64,000 bases of DNA from positions 1 through 64,000 of the forward strand of contig JBKPEA010000049.1 in the NCBI GenBank assembly GCA_046728175.1, read 5' to 3'. Below, one piece after another: positions 17,939-26,384 of this stretch. The number at the start of each line of letters is the position of its first letter. The first letter of the stretch is position 1. The stretch comes from JAFAHS01 sp046728175. Its GTDB lineage: Bacteria; Desulfobacterota; Binatia; Binatales; Binataceae. A program made the translations under genes and the position numbers. Under the pieces are notes generated by a model. That model saw only the letters and a list, made by a program, of their open reading frames with translations, did no database searches and had not been told where the DNA came from.

Positions 17939-19170
17939 CTTGCGTGCTTTCTGCGTGCGAAGAATCCGCGACCCTGAGGGCGGCCCCGCAGCGGCCTATG
18001 GTGAACGGGTCGCGGTTTCGCTATCGCGGAGGGCTTGGGGTGCTCGATGTCTGGTATTTCGAATCCCTCGAACCGAGTGCGCTCGAGCTTCATTCCCAGG
18101 GTTCTCTCGATGTCGCGCAGCGCCGTCCCGTCGTCGGGCATCGCAAAGCTCAGTGCCACGCCAGACTTGCCCATCCGGGCGGTTCGGCCGGCCCGGTGGA
18201 TGTAACTGTCGGAACTGTCCGGAAGATCGAAGTTGATGACGTGGGAAACGTCGGGAACGTCGAGCCCGCGCGCGGCCACATCGGTCGCCACCAGCACCGT
18301 GAAATGGCCTCGATGAAATCCGGCCAGGGCCGCGTTGCGCTGGTTCTGCGAACGATCGCCGTGGATCGCGACCGCCTTGATACCGTTGCGCGTGAGAAGT
18401 TTCGCGGCGCGGTCCGCGCGGCTTTTCGTGCGGGTGAACACGATGGCGCGGTCGACCTCGCCACAGCAGAGCAGCTTGAGCAGCAGCGGACCTTTGTTTT
18501 CGGCCGTCACGGGATATATCGATTGGCGGATGCTCGCGGGCGGGGTAGAAATTCTCCCGATATTAACGCGGGCCGGCTCACGCAAAAACTCGCGAGCGAC
18601 CCCTTCCACGCTCGCATCCATGGTCGCGGAGAACATCAGGGTTTGATGCGGTCCTTTGACCATCCGCAGGATTCGGCGCAATTGCGGCAGAAAGCCCATG
18701 TCGAGCATCCGGTCGGCCTCGTCGATGACGACCAACCCGATGCGATCGAGTTTGACCTCCCCACGCTCTAGGTGATCGATAAGGCGCCCCGGGCACGCGA
18801 TTACTACCTGGGCCGTGCGCAATTCGTGGACTTGGCGGTTCATCGATTCACCGCCGACCACGACCGCGGCACGAAAACGAGTATTGCGTGCGAGCAGCGA
18901 GAACTCACGGCCGATTTGAGCGGCCAGTTCCCGGGTGGGAGCAAGGATCATCGCGTCAAGCCCGCGCGCGCCATTGCCATGCAGGCGATTGAGCAGTGGA
19001 AGCAGAAACGCCGCGGTCTTGCCGCTGCCGGTGCCTGCGCTCGCGACCAAATCGCGACCCGCGAGTGCTACCGGAATTGCATCGGCCTGGATCGGGGTTG
19101 GTTGATGATGTCCGCGGTCGCGAACCGAGCGCAGGACTTCAGGTGATAGAGCGAGGGCAGAAAAAGACAA
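17935..19170 (-). CDS. DEAD-box RNA helicase, RhlE-like
   Basis: A 411-residue helicase starting from TTG with GGAG four bases upstream. Motifs in order: Q (PTPIQADAIP), I (AGTGSGKT), Ia (PTRELAAQI), Ib (CPGRLIDHL; the usual TPGR has Cys), II (VIDEADRMLDMGF), III (SATM), IV (IVFTRTK), V (VATDVAARGLDV) and VI (YIHRAGRTARMG). A basic tail (RPLRGRPQGRGFFARRKHAR) could bind RNA. RhlE-type enzymes remodel rRNA and degradosome substrates and are often cold-induced. It is first in a two-gene operon with the desaturase. Confidence 0.93.
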   Translation of the reverse strand: MSFSALALSPEVLRSVRDRGHHQPTPIQADAIPVALAGRDLVASAGTGSGKTAAFLLPLLNRLHGNGARGLDAMILAPTRELAAQIGREFSLLARNTRFRAAVVVGGESMNRQVHELRTAQVVIACPGRLIDHLERGEVKLDRIGLVVIDEADRMLDMGFLPQLRRILRMVKGPHQTLMFSATMDASVEGVAREFLREPARVNIGRISTPPASIRQSIYPVTAENKGPLLLKLLCCGEVDRAIVFTRTKSRADRAAKLLTRNGIKAVAIHGDRSQNQRNAALAGFHRGHFTVLVATDVAARGLDVPDVSHVINFDLPDSSDSYIHRAGRTARMGKSGVALSFAMPDDGTALRDIERTLGMKLERTRFEGFEIPDIEHPKPSAIAKPRPVHHRPLRGRPQGRGFFARRKHAR

Positions 19171-19556
19171 ACAAACTCCATGTTCAGAGCCAACGGATTC
19201 CAGTTGGGCGGTGAGGCCGAACGAGTGGTTCTGGGGCTAAGAGGTGATGCGTCGCGGAATCCGACGCGCGTTAACCGGTCATCGGTCAACTCAGAGCGTA
19301 CAGATAGTCGGCGGCGCGGTCAATAGGAGACCGGCAAAACGAACTCGGGAGCGGAGAGTTCATGAGTCGTACCACGATTTTTTCCAGACACCGATCTCTC
19401 CGCCGGTTCCGCGGCAGAGCCGCATCGCGGGCACATGGCAGCAAGCGCGAATTCGGTCGGCGATCGAATGCGATGGCATAGCGGCGCACTCCTCGGCGCT
19501 CGTGGAGAATCTAAACTACCGTAGCAAATCCGGTATCATGCAAAATCGGACACAGC
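19171..19556. other. intergenic region upstream of helicase operon
   Basis: 386 bases with no credible gene; it should hold the helicase-desaturase promoter (minus strand) and that of tRNA-Ser (plus strand). No clear -35/-10 pair was found. Confidence 0.4.
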
Positions 19557-19660
19557 GGCGAGAACATGAGCGGCGTCAGCGGCAGTCAGGCTTAACCGGC
19601 GCGACTCGAAATCACGTGAGCCCTCGTGGCTCCGGGGGTTCGAATCCCCCCTCTCCGCCA
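19557..19660 (+). tRNA. tRNA-Ser (anticodon CGA), enlarged D-loop, possibly nonfunctional
   Basis: The T arm GGGGG-TTCGAAT-CCCCC, a long variable arm (GAGCC-CTCGT-GGCTC), the anticodon loop CTCGAAA and encoded CCA all fit class II tRNA-Ser(CGA). It is unusual in three ways. The D-loop carries about 15-16 extra bases, formed by two near-tandem units CGGCGTCAG (19571-19579) and CGGCAGTCAG (19580-19589). The acceptor stem GGCGAGA/CCTCTCC has two mismatches. The anticodon stem CGCGA/TCACG has one. Total length is 104 nt against the usual 85-93. It may be a decayed copy. Confidence 0.7.
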
Positions 19661-19757
19661 CCAGTTTGTAGGGTTAGCTGACATCTGGGAGGATGCAGCG
19701 ATTTTGCGCGTGGACGGGCTGGTTCGCGCAGCTCGTGGCACTGGAGAGAGCGAGCAA

Positions 19758-19765
19758 TTCTACAA
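19758..19765. repeat. left 8-bp target duplication of IS256-type unit
   Basis: TTCTACAA, followed by the terminal repeat GGGTAGTGTCGG. The same 8 bases follow the outer right terminus at 21767-21774. Confidence 0.75.
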
Positions 19766-19861
19766 GGGTAGTGTCGGGATGTTGGTGGAAAAAGTAAAAG
19801 GCGTCATCATCTAGCGAGTTCAACCAAAGACTCGCACTCGCTGGCAGGCGAGTAAAGGAAG

Positions 19862-21085
19862 ATGACGCCTATGGAGAGGGATAGCAGGAAGGCAATTGGG
19901 GAAGAAGGGTTTGAGTGGGGGCCGGATACGATTGAAGCGGAGATTCGGGGACGGGTTCGAGAGATGATCGAAGCGATCGTGGAAGCGGAGCTGGAGTCGG
20001 TGCTGGGAGCGGGCCGGTCGCAGCGCATAGGCGCAGCACGCACCGGCTACCGCCACGGCGCGCGTGAACGCCAGCTCACCACCAGCCTGGGCAGGACCAC
20101 GATTAGGCTGCCACGGGCGCGCCTGAGAAGCGCCGATGGTGAGGACCGCGAATGGCAGAGCCGGATTATTCGGCGCTATCAGCGGCGCACCGAGCGAGTG
20201 GACGGGGCGTTGCTCGGCGCCTACCTGAGTGGCATCAACACCCGGCGGCTGCGAGGAGCGCTGTCGCCGCTGTTACGCGAAGCGCCTTTATCGAAGGATG
20301 CGGTATCGCGGCTGGTGGGGCGGCTGCGCGATGAGTTCAACGCGTGGTCGACCCGCGATCTGGCCGCGGAAGAAGTGTGCTACTTGTTCTTGGATGGTTG
20401 GTATCCGCGTGTGCGAATCGGGAAAAAGCGCGCCCGCGTGCCAGTGCTGGTTACCTTGGGCGTCTGCGCTGATGGCCGCCGCGTAGTGCTGGATATGCAG
20501 ATCGCCGGTCAGGAAAGCGAGTCCGCCTGGCGCGACTTGCTCCAGTCACTGGTAGCTCGTCATCTGGGTACCCCGGCGCTCGCGGTGATCGACGGTAATC
20601 CTGGCCTGCGCGCGGCGTTGCAGGCGCAATGGCCCGAGATTGCAATCCAGCGCTGCACCAATCACAAGCTGCGCAACCTGCTCTCCAGGGCGCCGGCTCA
20701 CCTGCGCGAGGAATTGGCCGAGAATTACCGGCGCATGGTGTATGCCGACAGTCGCGAGGCGGTCGAACATGCGCGCGCGAGCTTCGTGCGCAAATGGCGG
20801 CTGCGCTGCAAGGCGGTCATCAGCTCGTTCGAAGAAGCCGGCGACGAGCTATTCACCTTTTTGCAGTTTCCCCAATCGCAGTGGAAAGCGCTGCGTACCA
20901 CTAACGCGCTCGAGCGTATCAACGGGGAATTTCGCCGCCGCACCAAGACCCAGGCCTCATTGCCGGATGAGGACGCGGTATTGTTGCTGCTCTATGGAGT
21001 GCTGCGCAGCGGTCAGATTGTGCTGCGCCGCATCAATGGACGAAGCGATATGCCGAAGCCCAAATCTCAATTGAAAGCGGCATAA
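19862..21085 (+). CDS. IS256-family (mutator-type) transposase, intact
   Basis: A 407-residue transposase. MIEAIVEAELESVLGAGRSQ and RTGYRHGARERQLTTSLGRT are the usual N-terminal regions. The DDE triad lies in CYLFLDGWYPRVRIG, LAVIDGNPGLRAAL and TTNALERINGEFRRRTKTQA, and the CTNHKLRNLL motif is present. It differs strongly from the IS256 transposase at 8121-9382, so this is a different IS. The element looks capable of transposition. Confidence 0.95.
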   Translation: MTPMERDSRKAIGEEGFEWGPDTIEAEIRGRVREMIEAIVEAELESVLGAGRSQRIGAARTGYRHGARERQLTTSLGRTTIRLPRARLRSADGEDREWQSRIIRRYQRRTERVDGALLGAYLSGINTRRLRGALSPLLREAPLSKDAVSRLVGRLRDEFNAWSTRDLAAEEVCYLFLDGWYPRVRIGKKRARVPVLVTLGVCADGRRVVLDMQIAGQESESAWRDLLQSLVARHLGTPALAVIDGNPGLRAALQAQWPEIAIQRCTNHKLRNLLSRAPAHLREELAENYRRMVYADSREAVEHARASFVRKWRLRCKAVISSFEEAGDELFTFLQFPQSQWKALRTTNALERINGEFRRRTKTQASLPDEDAVLLLLYGVLRSGQIVLRRINGRSDMPKPKSQLKAA

Positions 21086-21214
21086 GAGGCAATTAAGCGA
21101 ATACTATTAAACGAGAACTCGCGGATATGTTGTCCCAGTCATTCTTCTACCACTTGACCGACACGACGACCACCTCGGCTTAGTCATCACTGTGGAAAGT
21201 ACAGGAGTAGAAAA

Positions 21215-21586
21215 TTGGGATCCGAAACCAGCAATGCGGATATTGTTGAGCGAATGATCAATGCCTGGAACGCGGGCAATTTGGACTTGGCAGCGAGTTT
21301 CATTGCGCCCGACGCGATCAACCACTCGCCGCCCACCGAGGGCATCTCGGCCTGGCGACAAAGCTGGGTCAAGGCACGAGAGATGTTCCCAGACATGCGT
21401 GTCCGGATCGAACAAACGGTTACCCAAGGAGACACCGTTTGCCATAGATACACGATGATGGCTACGGCCCCGAACGGCCATAAGGTTGAGATCTTAGGAC
21501 TCGACATGGTCCGTGTGCGGGACGCGAAGATCGTAGAGCACTGGGCGCTGACCGATTCGGCGGGCATGGCCGCCCAAATGGGATGA
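21215..21586 (+). CDS. SnoaL-like (NTF2-fold) ester cyclase family protein, IS passenger
   Basis: A 123-residue protein with TTG start and CAGGAG upstream. IVERMINAWNAGNLDLAASF, FIAPDAINHSPP and MVRVRDAKIVEHWALTD match the SnoaL-like polyketide cyclase/nuclear transport factor 2 fold, whose small cone-shaped barrel binds a hydrophobic ligand. Members range from aldol cyclases to hydrolases and uncharacterised stress proteins, and the substrate is unknown. It sits between two right ends of the same IS and has its own ribosome site, so it is a passenger gene rather than transposase machinery. Confidence 0.8.
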   Translation: MGSETSNADIVERMINAWNAGNLDLAASFIAPDAINHSPPTEGISAWRQSWVKAREMFPDMRVRIEQTVTQGDTVCHRYTMMATAPNGHKVEILGLDMVRVRDAKIVEHWALTDSAGMAAQMG

Positions 21587-21639
21587 GACCAGGAAGTCCA
21601 AAATAATCTCCGACAATTCCAACGCCGTATTGATCGGTA

Positions 21640-21766
21640 AGACGATATGCCGAAGCCCAGGTTTCAATTGAAAGCGGCGTAGGAGGCAATTAAGGGATTA
21701 CTATTAATTGCAAAACTCGCTGATACGTCGCCCCAGTGGCTTTTCTACAACTTGACCGACACTACT
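21640..21766 (+). repeat. second IS256 right-end copy with transposase tail
   Basis: Repeats the last 12 transposase codons and stop (DMPKPRFQLKAA against DMPKPKSQLKAA in the full gene), the AGGCAATTAAG spacer and the right terminal repeat ending CCGACACTAC. It has diverged from the inner copy by scattered substitutions, so it is not a recent duplication. Confidence 0.85.
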
Positions 21767-21774
21767 TTCTACAA
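21767..21774. repeat. right 8-bp target duplication of IS256-type unit
   Basis: TTCTACAA, identical to 19758-19765, directly after the outer right end. Confidence 0.7.
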
Positions 21775-21949
21775 AATCGTCGATTTTGATCCGATTCCTC
21801 TCTGTTTAGAAAGGGCCGCTTAGCCTGAAGGATCGACAGGAGGCGGGACTGAACACGCCTTGCAGTGGTCGCAGTGGACCTCCAGCGTCCGCTCGCGACT
21901 GGGCGGCCGAGAGAACGGCAGGACGTTCCCCGAATCTGATCCTCTTTGT

Positions 21950-22153
21950 CTAGGCACCGCCGTTTCGTCGGTTAGGGACCTTGACGGCAACGTGCATTAC
22001 CCATTGCCGTGGGCCAGAGACGCACACGGTGTCTGGGCGACCTACAAGGTTCCCTTGCGGCTCGGCTGAGCAGCCGCCGAATGCCACTAGCACCCACACG
22101 ATAGCGCTTGCGATCGCCAGCCCGACAGCCATCCCTTCGTGAGCTTGATACAT
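21950..22153 (-). CDS. small putative lipoprotein
   Basis: A 67-residue frame: MYQAHEGMAVGLAIASAIVW, then VLVAFGGC, then a polar tail ending VPNRRNGGA. The hydrophobic segment followed by FGGC resembles a lipobox, so the mature part would start at Cys and hold about 40 residues. Ribosome site is weak and no homologue is recognised. It lies on the opposite strand to the other small exported frames here, and noncoding is possible. Confidence 0.35.
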   Translation of the reverse strand: MYQAHEGMAVGLAIASAIVWVLVAFGGCSAEPQGNLVGRPDTVCVSGPRQWVMHVAVKVPNRRNGGA

Positions 22154-22274
22154 TTTCTAGACGCCGAAGCGCGTAATCGGGCCCACGGTACAAACGGAGG
22201 AGGCGATTACCGCTAGCAGTGTCAATTGATTAGCCTACTCGAACTAAGGAGAGTTCTACCACAATTGCGAGTCC

Positions 22275-22673
22275 GTTTATGCCTTTCTGGCGGCTCTACT
22301 TTTCGCCGGTTTCGGATGTGGAGCGCAGCTGCCGCTGCGGTGGTCAGAGCCCGGAAGCAAGGTCAGCCGCAATGGATGCACCGTCGACCCGAAGCAAATA
22401 TGCCAAATATGCCTGAGAAAGTTGGATCAGCGGGAGATCGCCCTGTACGACAACGGTGTAATAAAACGCGACACTCATAGCCTGGACCAGAGCGAACGCC
22501 ACCTTACCATATTGACGGACTACAGGTACCCGAACGGAGAACCGCTCGCGCTCGTTAACTGTCGGTTCGATATGCGGACGCATACAGTCACCAGGGCAGA
22601 TCTCACCAACGGAAGAACACCCGCCGACGACCGAGTGGAGGGATACGTCCGCATTCAGGGGCTGTGCTTATAA
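22275..22673 (+). pseudogene. putative lipoprotein, start lost to a frameshift
   Basis: A continuous 132-codon frame encodes VYAFLAALLFAGFGCG (signal segment with lipobox-like GFGC), then a Cys-containing domain (NGCTVDPKQICQICLRKLD), QREIALYDNGVIKRDTHSLD, ERHLTILTDYRYPNGEPLAL and an end EGYVRIQGLCL. The frame has no start codon. AAGGAGAG (22246-22253) and TTG at 22266 (LRVR) lie in the neighbouring frame, so one indel near 22275 separates start from body. The body looks under coding constraint. The family is not recognised. Confidence 0.6.
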
Positions 22674-22757
22674 CGACGCGAACGGCAAGTGCGAGCCCGG
22701 ACCCACGCAGCAAGTCAGCAGATGATAAGCGGCAACTCGTAAAGTCGAAGCGATAAA

Positions 22758-22838
22758 ATGGAACTGTTCTTAGCCGGATTTCTGTTCGGCGTGGTCGTGG
22801 GCGCTCTGCTTCACTGGCTTCGAGACGAATATCGGTAG
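22758..22838 (+). CDS. 26-residue single-pass membrane miniprotein
   Basis: MELFLAGFLFGVVVGALLHW then LRDEYR: one glycine-rich hydrophobic helix of about 18 residues with a charged C-terminal end. It lies between two lipoprotein frames on the same strand. The ribosome site is weak, so support comes only from composition and context. No known toxin or regulator family is matched. Confidence 0.35.
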   Translation: MELFLAGFLFGVVVGALLHWLRDEYR

Positions 22839-22973
22839 CGCCAGGGCCGATGAACCCCCGTCACGCTGGCGCGATCCTGCTCACCGGCGGGTACAGCGAC
22901 CGATGATCCCGGTTCGCGAAGTAGCCACGAAAAGAAGAAGACCGGAAGGCTCGCCCCGGTGAGAATCTGCGAA

Positions 22974-23117
22974 ATGAGAGTCTTGGCAACGATCCTTGGC
23001 GTCATCTTCTTGATGGGATGCACTACGGGCACCCCCGCGTCCAACCCCTGCTCATCTCCGATAATGGCAGGAACAAAAACCGGACCCTTCGTTGTGTCCA
23101 CCATTGAAGTCGAGTAG
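22974..23117 (+). CDS. 47-residue small lipoprotein
   Basis: MRVLATILGVIFLMGCTTGT is a textbook lipoprotein signal with lipobox LMGC at residues 13-16. The short mature part (ASNPCSSPIMAGTKTG and FVVSTIEVE) contains a second Cys. It is short for a complete protein and may be the intact start of a decayed longer gene. Confidence 0.5.
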   Translation: MRVLATILGVIFLMGCTTGTPASNPCSSPIMAGTKTGPFVVSTIEVE

Positions 23118-23766
23118 CTCGAATCCGACTCCGTAGGTTCCTAATCTCGCCTGACCCCTCTCGATGCGGATGGCAGCCGCGACGAGCAGTGATACTGATT
23201 TCGTACTTTGATGCATTGACGACTCCACTTTGGCCTCACTACCAACGGCGCCAACTACACCGTCACTTGGCTTGGGCTGGAATGTTCAGCGCCCTGACCT
23301 ATAGAAGGCCTAGATAAGGATTTTCCAACGCGAAGCCCGCTTACTAAGGCGCTTACTACGAAGGCGGGCTTTGAAGCAGACGGGCAGACAGCCTGATCTG
23401 ACTATCTTTAAAACGCAAAGAGCTCCTAGTCCTAACGTAGCACGGACTCTTTAGGCGCCAGGGCGTCGCTGTCGAAGGTTCAAAGTGCCCTCTCCTTCGC
23501 ATCGCCAAGAATGACGCCGGCTTCGAGCTTGCAGCAGCGCTTCAATCTTGCTTCGTCCTCGCTATTCAATTCGCCTATGTTACCATAAGGTAAGGCCTCG
23601 TGTATTCTAAAAGATAGTCAGATCCTATAGTCAGATCCCACAGTCGTTGATGGCCAGCGTATTGGCTCCGAGCTATGAACCTATGAACACCCTAGGCCAG
23701 GGACAAAAAGGGTAGTGTCTCGTTGGCGTTCGGAGTGGTACTATACCGCCCGGTGACAATGCGGCT
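23118..23766. other. noncoding accessory segment with one hairpin
   Basis: No credible gene in about 650 bases. AAGCCCGC (23333-23340) pairs with GCGGGCTT (23364-23371), followed by TTG; this could be a weak terminator. A GGGTAGTGTC word near 23710 resembles the nearby IS end but without further similarity. Confidence 0.4.
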
Positions 23767-24819
23767 TCAGTCAAAAAAAGCGACACATCTCACTTCGATA
23801 CTTTGCCTGTGCGGTGCTTCAGCCGGCGTGTTGGGGTCCTTGAACGCGCTGTGCAAACTGAAGGTGCAGGGTACTCCGCTGTCACTCGAATTGTAAGTAA
23901 CTCCCACGGCGCCGGATTGAGCAAGCCCTCCCGCAGAATCCCATTGCTTGATCAATATTACTTCGTCCCGCGTCATGAGCGGATAGTACCACCATTCATG
24001 ATTTGGCGAGTACTTTGCAAAGTAGTTCTCGCCTATACGATCGTGATAATGGATTTCAAATACGACCACATCTTCTGGCGCCACTCGCTGGCCGTCGCAC
24101 AACGCCAAAGGATCCGCCATCACAGGCGAGCGGTCGATATTGCGCCATACGTTGATGAGGGCAAACCGTCTGTGCTCGTTGAGAGTACGAGACACGACCT
24201 CGGCGCTCAACAGTGGTTCGCCCTCACGGAGCACTGATCGGAAGGTGTCATTCATGCCTGGTGCTCTTGCCAGATCACGCAGCCGCTGCGGCGCGCTCAC
24301 GAGGGTGTAGTCGCCGTGTGCGACATAAATCGGTTTCTGCACCTGTTGGCCGTCTGCGATGCCTCTATCGCTCTCCTTTCCTTGAGTCCGGCGGATATTG
24401 TGATCAAACGCCAAAACGTGCCCCGCATTCGTCGCTCGTCCCACAATCTCGGCACACTCCGGGTAGTACTCTCGCACCACCTGCCGATTATCGAAGAAAT
24501 GTAGATCAGGACGCGCCAGGGGTCGATGGAGCAGCTCGAGACCGTGCACACCGAGTTGTCGCCGACGGGAGGGCTCTAGGCGCCGTGCATCACGGATGAG
24601 GACGTCCCGTTGTTCCGTGACTGCGCCATGGTAGGCGTCATCGTTGCCGTTACGGTCGCGGTGAGTAAAGACCTTGCCATTACGATAAAGCGATGATTCT
24701 ACGGTCGCAGCGAGGTAGGTGAGTCGTCCAGTGACATCATCTTCGTTTTCAAATGACATCGGATTTATCCCTGAAAATTCATAAGTGATCGGAAGTGAAA
24801 AGTTCGATTGCTGCGCCAT
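23767..24819 (-). CDS. CmcJ/NvfI-family oxidoreductase
   Basis: A 350-residue protein. The C-terminal half carries the family pattern: RFALINVWRNIDRSPVMADP, LALCDGQRV, IHYHDRIGENYFAKYSPNHE, WYYPLMTRDEVILIKQWDSA, and CTFSLHSAF followed by RQSIEVRCVAFF. This is the CmcJ/AsaB-type family related to 2-oxoglutarate-dependent dioxygenases, known mainly from natural-product pathways (cephamycin methoxylation, fungal meroterpenoids). His residues suitable for iron binding are present, but the exact triad cannot be assigned. No biosynthetic cluster surrounds it; neighbours are relics, so it stands alone with an unknown substrate. Confidence 0.75.
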   Translation of the reverse strand: MAQQSNFSLPITYEFSGINPMSFENEDDVTGRLTYLAATVESSLYRNGKVFTHRDRNGNDDAYHGAVTEQRDVLIRDARRLEPSRRRQLGVHGLELLHRPLARPDLHFFDNRQVVREYYPECAEIVGRATNAGHVLAFDHNIRRTQGKESDRGIADGQQVQKPIYVAHGDYTLVSAPQRLRDLARAPGMNDTFRSVLREGEPLLSAEVVSRTLNEHRRFALINVWRNIDRSPVMADPLALCDGQRVAPEDVVVFEIHYHDRIGENYFAKYSPNHEWWYYPLMTRDEVILIKQWDSAGGLAQSGAVGVTYNSSDSGVPCTFSLHSAFKDPNTPAEAPHRQSIEVRCVAFFD

Positions 24820-24961
24820 CAGAACCTGAATTGTTGCTCAGAACGTGAATATGATCGTCAAAGGCGGACGCTGCGCCGTATGCTGCCAAGGGTAGCTATC
24901 CTTCAGTTCCCCCGGTGCTGCTGGTTGCAAGATTGATAGCTGCTTGTCTTTCAGTAGGGTC

Positions 24962-25640
24962 TAGGCTCACGCGCCGAGCTGTGAGCCAGGTCGGCGAAAT
25001 CCCTGCGCGATGATGTCGTGCACTGGGTCGGGTCCTGGATCTGGCGGGCCGGCGGGGCCCACTCCGCCGGACGGTGCACGAAGGTGCTGCCATAGCCTCG
25101 GCCCGTTCAGCCATGAGGTCGAAATTGTGGCAGGCGACCATGAGAAGTTGGTCGGGCCGGTAGCGGAGCCATTGGGCACAGATGCGGTAGGCCTGTGGCT
25201 GGGTGTTGTAAGTGAGGATCATCTCACACGACAAGATACAGTCCCAGCTAAGCCAATTGCGGGCGACACGTCTATAAGCAGCTACGTGCTCAAAATGGTA
25301 AAGGAGACCACCACGTATTTGGTCTTGAGCCGCGCCAACGCGGGAGGACATCCGCCCAGGTCTCAAGGGCATGCCACTTGCGCCAGCTGCTCTCACGGTC
25401 GTCCGCTGTCAAAGCAGTGAGCTTGAACTCCTCGATGACCTCGTCGAGCACGTGCCGGTGTACGTCTTCGATGTTGAATGAGGGATTGACCTGGCTCACC
25501 ATCATCTTAAGCGAGCGGCGACGGTATCCATTGATGGTCTTGGGCCAGTCGGCTGAGAGGCCGCGTTGCGCGCCTGCTTGGGCGAAGGCCTGACAAAGAC
25601 CGATGTGCGGCGAGGTCGAGCGCCTGGCCTCGATCCAGGT
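24962..25640 (-). pseudogene. haloacid dehalogenase type II (HAD) gene, decayed
   Basis: Segments in different frames align in order to one HAD dehalogenase: MMVSQVNPSFNIEDVHRHVL and the following helices (25290-25505), FEHVAAYRRVARN, AQWLRYRPDQLLMVACHNFD (the loop-4 region with catalytic Asp) and a C-terminal PAGPPDPGPDPVHDIIAQGF. Upstream frames hold the start of the cap region. At least three shifts are needed, and the N-terminal Asp nucleophile region was not found. Intact enzymes hydrolyse 2-haloacids or act as phosphatases. Confidence 0.8.
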
Positions 25641-26384
25641 CGGGCATCAAGCACATGCCGGTAAAGTTCACCCCAGACAAAGCCGTTGCCGCGTGAGTGC
25701 AGCCCACTTTCGCAAGCACTCGCCGGATCAAACGGTTAGACCGCCCGATTCCGCGACCAGCGGCTCGGAATCAACGCGACCGTGCTCCCTCACCTCGGTC
25801 GGCAGATTCGGTAAGTTTGGCAAGTCTTTTGACCCGGCGGCAAAATCGCCAGATCCATGATCTTGGCCTTGTGACTAAACCATCGCCCTTCTACAAACAC
25901 TGATGGCAGTCCCTCGTGGTCACAAACTCTTTGTAAGGTCAAACCATTCGGCTCGATATCAGTGCAAAACGACAACAATAATATCTCTATGACTTCCAGC
26001 TGTCGGACCGATGAGATCACCGCGTGGGCGAATCGCGCCTTGAATGGTCAGGGCCCTCTACCCTCAAAACACCGAAGGTCTCGGCATGGACACGACACTT
26101 GAACTTCCGTCCCTTGGATTGTGGCTCCTGCGCTTCCGATCATCTGGATCTGTTGCGCCAGGAGTTGCAGCATTAGCATGTTGGCAGGTCACTGGCACGA
26201 TAGTATTTTCGCATTGCAACGCAAGAATGGCTCCCGAAATCCTATCGCTGCTCGCTTGATCTTTTTCCCACGAGGGCGTGAGTAGTTCTTGTACTAAGTG
26301 GCTACTTGAGGACTTCAGTTCTCGTAAAAGCCGTCCCGGCGCTGGAGTTGAAATAGCTAATGTCAATCAATGGGGTCTTCCTGG
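25641..26384. other. segment without recognisable genes
   Basis: About 740 bases; open frames are short and without family resemblance. The left part may hold the lost N-terminus of the HAD gene. Confidence 0.45.

Larger units (their letters stand above)
19766..21766 (+). mobile_element. IS256-family unit with passenger gene (about 2 kb)
   Basis: Left end: GTAGTGTCGG from 19769. Outer right end: CCGACACTAC (21756-21765), the exact complement. Between them lie an intact transposase, an inner degenerate right end (CCGACACGACG near 21158-21168), a SnoaL-like gene, and a second copy of the transposase tail plus right end. TTCTACAA brackets the whole 2.0-kb unit, and 8 bp is the usual duplication length for this family. 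The simplest reading is that the outer ends moved together with the passenger gene. Confidence 0.75.

Noticed and set aside
23700..23730. Possible third IS256 left end (GGGTAGTGTC)
   Set aside because: Similarity to the 19.77-kb end stops after about 10 bases and no transposase or right end follows.
25641..26384. Short frames between the HAD relic and the DUF1646 gene
   Set aside because: No start with ribosome site, no composition bias toward coding, and no family resemblance.
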